This document shows, piece after piece, positions 57,284 to 64,000 of a DNA stretch of 64,000 nucleotides. Each line of letters begins with the position of its first letter. Positions within the stretch are counted from its first letter, which is position 1. The notes beneath the pieces are model-generated. The model saw nothing but the letters and a program-made list of their open reading frames with translations. It had not been told where the DNA came from and made no database searches. Both the position numbers and the translations under genes were made by a program. The stretch spans positions 930,001 to 994,000 of the forward strand of contig NZ_CP147776.1 in the NCBI RefSeq assembly GCF_037300705.1, given 5' to 3'. Source of the stretch: Massilia sp. W12 (GTDB lineage: Bacteria; Pseudomonadota; Gammaproteobacteria; Burkholderiales; Burkholderiaceae_D).

Positions 57284-58758
57284 ATCCCTTACCCTGGCGC
57301 ACCCTGATGGTGCAAGGCACGACTTCAGATGCCGGTAAATCGACTGTGGTGGCGGCTTTATGCCGTCTGGCGATGCGCGCAGGGGTGCGGGTGGCTCCGT
57401 TCAAGCCGCAAAACATGGCTTTGAACAGCGCAGTGACGGAAGATGGCGGCGAGATCGGGCGCGCCCAGGCGCTGCAGGCGCAGGCCGCAGGTCTGGCCCC
57501 GCACACGGATATGAATCCGGTCTTGCTCAAACCCTCTTCCGACACCGGGGCGCAAGTGGTGGTGCATGGCAAAGTGCGCGCCGATATGCAGGCGCGCGAC
57601 TATGATTTGTATAAAACCGTGGCCATGCAGGCGGTGCGCGAATCGCATGCGCGCTTATTGCAGCGCTATGAATTGGTCATGGTGGAAGGGGCGGGCAGTC
57701 CGGCGGAGGTGAATTTGCGCGCGCGCGATATCGCCAATATGGGCTTTGCCGAAGATGCGGATTGCCCGGTGATTCTGGTGGCGGATATTGATCGCGGTGG
57801 CGTGTTCGCCCACTTTATCGGCACCCTGGCTTGCTTATCCGAAAGCGAGCAAAAGCGCATCATCGGTTTTGTGATCAACCGTTTTCGCGGCGACATCAGT
57901 CTGCTCACGCCTGGCATCGAATGGCTGGAGCAAAAAACCGGCAAGCCGGTGCTGGCGGTGTTGCCCTATCTGCATGGCTTGCAATTGGATGCCGAGGATG
58001 CGATTCAAAACGCGCAGCAGGACGGTGCAAAAACATTCCGCATTGTTGTTCCGGTTTTCCCGCGCATCTCAAATCACACTGATTTTGATGCTTTGCGCGC
58101 CCATCCCGGTGTGGATTTGCAATTCATCGGCCCGCAGCAAAACATTCCGCCGGCGGATTTGATTATTCTGCCGGGCAGTAAAAACACGCGCGCCGATTTG
58201 GAATGGTTGCGCGCCCAGGGTTGGGACGCGGCAATTCAGCGCCATTTGCGCTATGGCGGCAAAGTGATCGGGATTTGCGGCGGTATGCAGATGTTGGGGC
58301 GCAGTATTGCCGACCCGCAGGGTTTGGAAGGGGCGCCGGGCAGCAGCGCCGGCCTGGGTTTGCTCGAACTCGTTACCGTCTTGCAAGGCGAAAAAACCTT
58401 GCGCCGCATGCAGGGCGTATGCGCCTGGCCGCAAGCGCAGGCGGCGCCGGTAGCGGGCTATGAGATTCATCTCGGCGCCTCCACCGGCGCGGCGCTGATG
58501 CAGCCGGCGTTTCATTTGCACAGCCTGGATGGAGCGCAGACCTTGCAAGATGGCGCGATTTCATCCGATGGCGCGATCCTGGGCAGTTATTTGCATGGTT
58601 TGTTTGATTTGCCGCAAGCCAGCAACGCCTTATTGGCCTGGGCCGGCTTGCAATCTCAACAGGCGCCGGATTTGAACCAATTGCGTGAGCAGAGTATTGA
58701 GCGGCTGGCGCAAGCCTGCGCCCCGCTCTGGGATGCATTGTTGCGCTTGCGCAACTGA
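57280..58758 (+). CDS. cobQ: Cobyric acid synthase
   Basis: The 492-residue enzyme amidates adenosylcobyrinic acid a,c-diamide at four side chains using glutamine and ATP. N-terminal dethiobiotin synthetase-like domain: [32 protein letters not shown] is a family signature. The C-terminal class I glutaminase domain has Cys in [10 protein letters not shown] and His in [14 protein letters not shown] sits 4 bases before the ATG at 57280. Same operon as the BtuF-like protein. Confidence 0.95.
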   Translation: MNPLPWRTLMVQGTTSDAGKSTVVAALCRLAMRAGVRVAPFKPQNMALNSAVTEDGGEIGRAQALQAQAAGLAPHTDMNPVLLKPSSDTGAQVVVHGKVRADMQARDYDLYKTVAMQAVRESHARLLQRYELVMVEGAGSPAEVNLRARDIANMGFAEDADCPVILVADIDRGGVFAHFIGTLACLSESEQKRIIGFVINRFRGDISLLTPGIEWLEQKTGKPVLAVLPYLHGLQLDAEDAIQNAQQDGAKTFRIVVPVFPRISNHTDFDALRAHPGVDLQFIGPQQNIPPADLIILPGSKNTRADLEWLRAQGWDAAIQRHLRYGGKVIGICGGMQMLGRSIADPQGLEGAPGSSAGLGLLELVTVLQGEKTLRRMQGVCAWPQAQAAPVAGYEIHLGASTGAALMQPAFHLHSLDGAQTLQDGAISSDGAILGSYLHGLFDLPQASNALLAWAGLQSQQAPDLNQLREQSIERLAQACAPLWDALLRLRN

Positions 58759-58896
58759 ACTTGCTTTTATGCATGCGCGTGCAGGCCGCATGCTTGCAGC
58801 GCAAACGCAACAGCGGCTGCGTGAAAGCGCAGGCCAGTCTGCAGCCGGCAGGGCAAGCGCGTACAATCGCGCTGGGCCAGCAGGCAGGAGGTAAGC

Positions 58897-59568
58897 ATGA
58901 TGTCTGATCCACATAGCGCCAATCCGCATCAATTCACCCCGGCGCAGATCGAAGGCGTGTATCGCGCAATCTACGAGCGGCGCGATATGCGCCATTTCAT
59001 TCCCGGCGAGATTCCCGCCGAACAATTACTCCGTTTTATCGACGCCGCTCATCATGGGCCGAGTGTGGGCTTTATGCAGCCCTGGCGTTTTATCCGCATC
59101 ACCGGGCAGGACATGCGCCGGCAAATCCAGGCGCATGTGGATCAAGAGCGCGTGCGCACTGCGCAAGCCTTGGGCGAGCGCGGCGACGCCTTTATGAAGC
59201 TCAAGGTGGAAGGGATTATGCAGTGCGCCGAAGTGCTGATTGTCAGCTTGATGGACCGGCGCGAAGAATATGTGTTTGGCCGTCGCACCATGCCGGAAAT
59301 GGATTTGGCTTCTTGCGCATGCGCTTTGCAAAATTTTTGGCTGGCGGCGCGCGCTGAGGGGATCGGGGTGGGGTGGGTCTCGCTGTTTGAGCCGGAATTT
59401 TTGCGCCGCCTGTGTCAGATGCCGGATGGCAGCAAGCCGGTCGCCATTTTGTGCGTGGGGCAGGTGGCTGAGTTTTATCAAAAGCCGATGTTGGAGCGAG
59501 AAGGCTGGGATACACGGCGCAGCTTGCAGGATGTGTGTTTTGAAAATGTGTGGCGGGAAGATGGCTGA
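58897..59568 (+). CDS. bluB: 5,6-dimethylbenzimidazole synthase
   Basis: The 223-residue nitroreductase-fold enzyme cleaves reduced FMN with oxygen to make the lower ligand of B12. Segments YRAIYERRDMRHFIPGEIPA, GPSVGFMQPWRFIRI, then GRRTMPEMDLASCACALQNF and GVGWVSLFEP match BluB. AGGAGG lies 5 bases before the first ATG. With cobQ and btuF it points to both import and completion of cobalamin. Active-site residues of the family appear intact. Confidence 0.94.
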   Translation: MMSDPHSANPHQFTPAQIEGVYRAIYERRDMRHFIPGEIPAEQLLRFIDAAHHGPSVGFMQPWRFIRITGQDMRRQIQAHVDQERVRTAQALGERGDAFMKLKVEGIMQCAEVLIVSLMDRREEYVFGRRTMPEMDLASCACALQNFWLAARAEGIGVGWVSLFEPEFLRRLCQMPDGSKPVAILCVGQVAEFYQKPMLEREGWDTRRSLQDVCFENVWREDG

Positions 59569-59626
59569 GTTTGGGCGCTTTGTTTGTTCTGCGCATATGC
59601 CGGCGCCGCGCACCCGTTGTGCTCAG

Positions 59627-59652
59627 GATGCGCAGGTAAAAACCTGCGCATC
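59627..59652. terminator. Hairpin between convergent bluB and NHL genes
   Basis: Arms GATGCGCAGGT (59627-59637) and ACCTGCGCATC (59642-59652) with a 4-A loop. No clear U tract on either side, so a terminator role is likely but not certain. Confidence 0.55.
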
Positions 59653-59685
59653 ACAGCAGTCATGCCTTCTGTTGGCGGCCCTGTC

Positions 59686-61785
59686 TTAAGCGCGCAGCGC
59701 CAGCAGCGCCCGATCCGAACCGAGATAGACCGTGCCGTCGCCAGCCACGGCCAGGCCTTGCAGGGTTTTCCCCAGGCTGCCGGGCAATGGGCCGGGCTGA
59801 TTGCCGATTTTTCCCCGGCTGCCGGCTACCGTGCTGAGGCTGCCGTTGCGGCCGATTTTACGCAGCCATTGCTTGCCTTCTTCGAGCAGATAAATTTCTC
59901 CCTGCGCATTCAGGGCCAATTCGCTTACCCGGCCCAAGCTGGCGCTGACGCCATCCGTATCGCCTGCCACGCCAGCTTGACCGGCGGCTGTGCTGACCTG
60001 GCCATCCGGGCTGATTTTACGCACCAGATAGTTTTCGCTATCGGCCACATACAGATTGCCAGCCGCATCGAGCGCCAAGCCTTGCGGGCTTTTGAAACGG
60101 GCGGCTTGGCCCTGGCCATTGCTGTCGCCCCTGCTGCCGGGTGCGCCGGCGAAAATGCTGACAGCGCCGCCCGGGGTGATTTTGAAAATGCAGTGCAACA
60201 GCGCATCAGCGGCAAACAAGGTTCCATCCGGCAGGGCGGCCAAGCCGCTGACCGACTCAAACAGCCGGGCGATGTGCGCGGGCAGGCTGGCATCGTCGCG
60301 CCGCCCGGCAATCTGCGTCACCATGCCATTGGCGGCGATGCGATAGAGGTTGTAGCCACTGCTGAGAAAAATATTGCCCGCGCCATCCTGCGCGATTGCG
60401 CCGGGATGGGGAATTTGCGTGATGCCGTTGCGCGCCGGTTCGCCAATCATGGTGCGGGTGCTGATGCTGCCATTGCCATCAAGCCGGTGCACCGCACCTT
60501 GGCCGTCCGTCAAGTAGAGTGCGCCATCGCTGCCCAGGCAAAACCTGGAGCTGCCAAAGCCCGGTCTGGAAAAATCCACCGTAATCTGTACGTTGTTGCT
60601 GCGCAGGATACGTTCCACGCGCGCAGGCGACAGCGGTTTGAAATCAGCTCCGCCAGCGCGGCTATACAGACCTGATATGCCATTGCTGGCGATACGGTCA
60701 ACGGAATAATTCGCGATGCTGAGCAGCACTTCGCCGTCCGGCCGCACGGCAATCCCTTGCACGCTCAAAAATGGCATTTGCTGTGTCGCCTGGCTCAGAG
60801 TGGAGACGGTGGCGTCGGGCGCGATTTTGCGCAGGCTGTAGAGGTCGCTCAACAGTACATTTCCCTGCAGATCAAGGGCCAGCCGGGCCGGTGCGATGAA
60901 TTGCGCATTGCGGCCTTGGCCGTCGATCGATTCGCGCAGCGCCTGGGCATTGTTTTGCGGTTTGCCGGCAAATAAACTCAGTTCGCCGCTCGGGCTGATG
61001 CGTTGCACCACGGCATATTCACTATCGGACACATACAGATTGCCTGCACGGTCAAACGCCATGCCGCTGATTGCGCCAAAGTGCCGGCTGAACGGTACGC
61101 CATTGTCTGGGCTGTGGATGGGGCCATTCAGGGCCAGCGTGCCAACCCGCCCAGACAGGTCGATGGTGCGGATGAGGCCGTGTTCGCTGTCGGCCAGATA
61201 TAAGCGCCGATCCGGGCCAAACAGCAAGGCGCCGGGCCGGCTCAAACTGGCTTGCGCGCCCACCCCATCGGCCACTCCCGCCACCCCGGTTTGCCCGGCC
61301 AGGGTGCTGACCATGCCATCCGGGCTGATTTTACGCAGCACATGGTTGTCGCGGTCAGCCACATAAACATTGCCGGCCTCGTCCACGGCGATGCCATCCG
61401 GATGGGCAAAGCGCGCCTGGTTTGCCAAGCCATCGCTGCTGCCAGCCACCCCGGCCAAGCCGGCCAGGGTGCTGACCTTGCCATCGCGCCCAATCACGCG
61501 GATGGTATGGTTGCCGCTGTCAGACAGATACAGTTTGCCGGACGCATCAAACACCATCGGCCCTGGATTGAAATAGTGCGCATCCGCCACATTTCCATCC
61601 ACATTGCCGTCGCCGCCGGTGTCGCCGGCAAGCAATTCAATTCGGGATAGTTGGCTTGCGCTTGGCGTTTGCGCAACCGTGCTTTTGTCGCCGCCACTGC
61701 CGCCGCAAGCGCTCAAGAGGCTGGATAAACTCAATAGACCCAGCCCGGTCAGGCAAAGGCGGCGTGAAGGGGAAGAGAGTGACAT
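59686..61785 (-). CDS. NHL-repeat lipoprotein
   Basis: The 699-residue protein has a lipoprotein signal ending LSSLLSACGGSGG. Many NHL beta-propeller repeats follow, with text such as FAHPDGIAVDEAGNVYVADR, DNHVLRKISPDGMVSTLAG and FKSPQGLALDAAGNLYVADS. It probably forms two propellers anchored to a membrane and facing the periplasm or surface. NHL propellers bind proteins or carbohydrates; the partner is unknown. GGAG lies 5 bases before the ATG. Single gene, convergent with bluB. Confidence 0.9.
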   Translation of the reverse strand: MSLSSPSRRLCLTGLGLLSLSSLLSACGGSGGDKSTVAQTPSASQLSRIELLAGDTGGDGNVDGNVADAHYFNPGPMVFDASGKLYLSDSGNHTIRVIGRDGKVSTLAGLAGVAGSSDGLANQARFAHPDGIAVDEAGNVYVADRDNHVLRKISPDGMVSTLAGQTGVAGVADGVGAQASLSRPGALLFGPDRRLYLADSEHGLIRTIDLSGRVGTLALNGPIHSPDNGVPFSRHFGAISGMAFDRAGNLYVSDSEYAVVQRISPSGELSLFAGKPQNNAQALRESIDGQGRNAQFIAPARLALDLQGNVLLSDLYSLRKIAPDATVSTLSQATQQMPFLSVQGIAVRPDGEVLLSIANYSVDRIASNGISGLYSRAGGADFKPLSPARVERILRSNNVQITVDFSRPGFGSSRFCLGSDGALYLTDGQGAVHRLDGNGSISTRTMIGEPARNGITQIPHPGAIAQDGAGNIFLSSGYNLYRIAANGMVTQIAGRRDDASLPAHIARLFESVSGLAALPDGTLFAADALLHCIFKITPGGAVSIFAGAPGSRGDSNGQGQAARFKSPQGLALDAAGNLYVADSENYLVRKISPDGQVSTAAGQAGVAGDTDGVSASLGRVSELALNAQGEIYLLEEGKQWLRKIGRNGSLSTVAGSRGKIGNQPGPLPGSLGKTLQGLAVAGDGTVYLGSDRALLALRA

Positions 61786-61961
61786 AGGGGCTCCGATGGG
61801 GAATCAGAATGCAGGTGTGGCATCTGCAAGCCTGTAAGTGGAAAGGTATAGATGCAGAATAATATCTTGCAAAAAGGAAGGTTGCAAAGCGCTTGCGGGA
61901 GACTGGATTTTTGCTATTTCCAGTGCGCAATATTTGATTGCGCAGGGCGCGCTTTAGCACG

Positions 61962-61999
61962 GCCCCGTCCCAGCCTGTTTGGCTGGCTGGGACGGGGGC
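61962..61999 (-). terminator. Hairpin downstream of glnS
   Basis: A stem of 13 base pairs (61963-61975 with 61985-61997) and a 9-base loop lies just after the glnS stop on the minus strand. No T run follows. The remaining gap (61786-61961) shows no gene. Confidence 0.6.
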
Positions 62000-62011
62000 T
62001 TTGAAAGGGAT

Positions 62012-63793
62012 TTATTTGCCGGCGCCCCAGGAATCTTTGAGCGTCACGATGCGGTTGAAGACTGGCTTGCCGGGCTGGCTGTCCACCCGGTCAGCGACAA
62101 AGTAACCGTGCCGTTCAAATTGAAAACGTTGATCCGGCTGGGCTTCGCGCATGCCCGGCTCCAGCCAGGCTTGCACCACTTGTTTGGCGTCGGGGTTGAG
62201 CAGGGTTTTGAAATCCTTGCCGCCGGAATCCGGCATCGCATCCAGGAACAGACGGTCATACAAGCGCACTTCCGCAGCCAGCGCGGTCGGCACGCTGACC
62301 CAGTGAATATTGCCTTTTACCTTGTAGTTGGCGCTGCCCGGCGTGCCGGATTTGCTGTCCTCAAAATAATTGCAATGCACTGTTGTCACATTGCCTTCTG
62401 CGTCTTTTTCATAGCCGGTGCACTCCACCACAAAGCCGTGACGCAGGCGCACCCGGTTGCCCGGTTTGCCGTCGATTGGCGGATACAGGCGGAAGTAACC
62501 TTTGACCGGGACTTCCATGAAGTCGTCGCGCTCAATCCACACTTCGCGCGTGATCGGGAAGTGGCGCACGCCCATCTCTTCGTGATGCGGGTGCACCGGC
62601 GAAGTGCAATCCACTGACAGATCCTGCGGGAAATTGTCGATCACCAGCTTGAGCGGATTCAGCACGGCAGTCGCGCGCGGCGCTTTCGGGTCGAGGTCTT
62701 CGCGCTGGCAGCCTTCCAGCACAGAAATATCAATCCAGCCATCCGATTTATTGGTGCCGGAACGTTCCGCAAAGAGCTGGATCGCTTCCGGCGTGAAACC
62801 GCGCCGGCGCAGGCCGACGATGGTGGGCATGCGCGGATCGTCCCAGCCGTCAACAATGCCTTCTTCCACCATTTGCCGCAGCTTGCGTTTGCTGGTGACG
62901 ACATAGGTCATATTCAGGCGCGCAAATTCATATTGACGCGGCAGCGGGCGTTGCAACATGCCGCCTTCGGCCAGGGTTTCCAGCAGCCAGTCGTAGAACG
63001 GGCGGTGATCCTGGAATTCCAGCGTGCAGATGGAGTGCGTGATTTGTTCCAGCGCATCCGAAATCGGGTGCGTGTAGTCATACATCGGGTAGATGCACCA
63101 AGCGTCGCCGGTGCGGTGATGATGCGCATGGCGGATACGGTAAATCGCCGGGTCGCGCATATTCATATTCGGCGAAGACATCGCATCTTCGGAAGGCTTG
63201 GCGCGCAACACCAGGCTGCCGTCCGGGAATTCGCCGGCGCGCATGCGCGCAAACAAATCCAGCGATTCTTCCACCGGGCGGTTGCGCCAGGGCGAATTCA
63301 CGCCTGGCTGATTAAAGTCGCCGCGATTGGCCCGCATTTCTTCCGCAGTCTGGCTGTCCACATAGGCAAAGCCGGCGCGGATCAAATATTGCGCCATTTC
63401 ATACAGCTTTTCAAAATAATCACTGGCGTAATGCAAATAGCTTTCCGCGCCGTTGTCGCCCGGATACATCCAGTCAAAGCCAAGCCAGCGCACGCTGTCC
63501 AAAATCGTGTCAACGAACTCTTGTTCTTCCTTGGCCGGATTGGTGTCGTCGAAGCGCATATGGCAGCGCCCCTGATAATCGCGCGCCAGACCGAAATTCA
63601 GGCAGATGGATTTGGCGTGGCCGATGTGCAGATAGCCATTCGGTTCCGGCGGAAAACGGGTGATGACTGAAGGCAGGCCGGGGCGCTGATGTTTGCCCTC
63701 GGCTAAATCCTGCTCGATGATGGCGCGCAGAAAGTTGGGGGCGGCTTCTTTACTGTTGTCCGCCGGTTTGGCGGCGTGATTGTCGTGACTCAT
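62012..63793 (-). CDS. glnS: Glutaminyl-tRNA synthetase
   Basis: The 593-residue class I synthetase charges tRNA-Gln with glutamine. It shows the HIGH motif in PEPNGYLHIGHAKS, the RFDDTNPAKEEQEFVD block, and the KMSKS-region equivalent VVTSKRKLRQM. The C-terminal anticodon-binding domain contains GYFRLYPPIDGKPGNRVRLR. The frame is open upstream, but the ATG at 63793 gives the family start. Presence of GlnS indicates direct Gln-tRNA charging. Complete. Confidence 0.96.
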   Translation of the reverse strand: MSHDNHAAKPADNSKEAAPNFLRAIIEQDLAEGKHQRPGLPSVITRFPPEPNGYLHIGHAKSICLNFGLARDYQGRCHMRFDDTNPAKEEQEFVDTILDSVRWLGFDWMYPGDNGAESYLHYASDYFEKLYEMAQYLIRAGFAYVDSQTAEEMRANRGDFNQPGVNSPWRNRPVEESLDLFARMRAGEFPDGSLVLRAKPSEDAMSSPNMNMRDPAIYRIRHAHHHRTGDAWCIYPMYDYTHPISDALEQITHSICTLEFQDHRPFYDWLLETLAEGGMLQRPLPRQYEFARLNMTYVVTSKRKLRQMVEEGIVDGWDDPRMPTIVGLRRRGFTPEAIQLFAERSGTNKSDGWIDISVLEGCQREDLDPKAPRATAVLNPLKLVIDNFPQDLSVDCTSPVHPHHEEMGVRHFPITREVWIERDDFMEVPVKGYFRLYPPIDGKPGNRVRLRHGFVVECTGYEKDAEGNVTTVHCNYFEDSKSGTPGSANYKVKGNIHWVSVPTALAAEVRLYDRLFLDAMPDSGGKDFKTLLNPDAKQVVQAWLEPGMREAQPDQRFQFERHGYFVADRVDSQPGKPVFNRIVTLKDSWGAGK

Positions 63794-64000
63794 AGATCCG
63801 TAGCGTTCGTAATCGGTGGGCTGCTTGCCTTGCCGCTTGTCTGCGCATGTCCTGGCAAAGCGCAGCAGGCAGGACAAACCTTGCGTGCAAAAGAGTGATT
63901 TTGCCGCAAATCGCGGAATTTGACAGCAGTTTTACAGCCTTGCCGATGATGCAAGCCTGATTTCCAGCATTTCATCAGTTAAAAAAAGCTGTTTTCAGCT
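63794..64000. other. Upstream region of glnS, window end
   Basis: About 200 bases with no gene. It should hold the glnS promoter; no clear -35/-10 pair is visible, and the window stops here. Confidence 0.4.

Noticed and set aside
59584-60675. 363-codon plus-strand frame over the NHL gene
   Set aside because: It mirrors the repeated NHL coding sequence and has no start signals or domain.

Overview
The window looks like part of a betaproteobacterial chromosome, most likely Burkholderiales and possibly Oxalobacteraceae. This rests on gene content and arrangement: class I fumarase followed by murI, a lone acs, a DinG/YoaA helicase, and a btuF-cobQ-bluB cobalamin cluster. The host DNA is fairly GC-rich, with long runs of GCGC-type words. 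No species assignment can be made from the sequence alone.

Layout. 1-8000 is host chromosome: a 2TM-domain protein, a secreted RNase T2, a murI-fumarase operon on the minus strand, acetyl-CoA synthetase and a sulfatase. 8341-11197 is a sharply AT-rich, apparently foreign two-gene operon encoding a NYN-domain (PIN-like) putative nuclease and a NACHT/STAND-type P-loop NTPase. It is followed directly by an IS66-family insertion sequence (11260-12746). This pair is the best candidate for an undescribed system, probably anti-phage defence. 12841-15350 holds a GNAT acetyltransferase and a Schlafen AlbA_2-type ATP-binding protein.

15558-51780 is an apparently complete lambdoid siphovirus prophage integrated into a tRNA-Ser(GGA) gene. 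It is bounded by a perfect 46-bp direct repeat. From left to right on the minus strand come lysis genes (Rz1, Rz, M15 endolysin, holin), tail fibre and DUF4376 proteins, tail tip gpJ, NlpC/P60, DUF2163, DUF2460, tape measure, frameshifted tail chaperones, tail tube and terminator, neck proteins, a fused prohead protease-capsid, portal, gpW-like protein, terminases, gpZ and a Q-like antiterminator. Then come a cluster of GGTTRGACA repeats (possible origin), a primase-VapE helicase and a Cro-like gene. A CI-like repressor, membrane and secreted accessory proteins and a plus-strand early operon follow. That operon includes a second stand-alone VapE ATPase, a ParB-like protein, a DUF4224 protein and the integrase. 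Several intrinsic terminators sit downstream of the Q-like gene, which fits late-gene control by antitermination. Near both prophage ends lie inverted copies of a multi-hairpin repeat.

51736-64000 returns to host chromosome. It holds the restored tRNA-Ser, a small exported protein, a PP2C phosphatase, a YdcH-like protein, a DinG helicase, the cobalamin genes (btuF, a signal-less BtuF-like protein, cobQ, bluB), an NHL-repeat lipoprotein and glnS.
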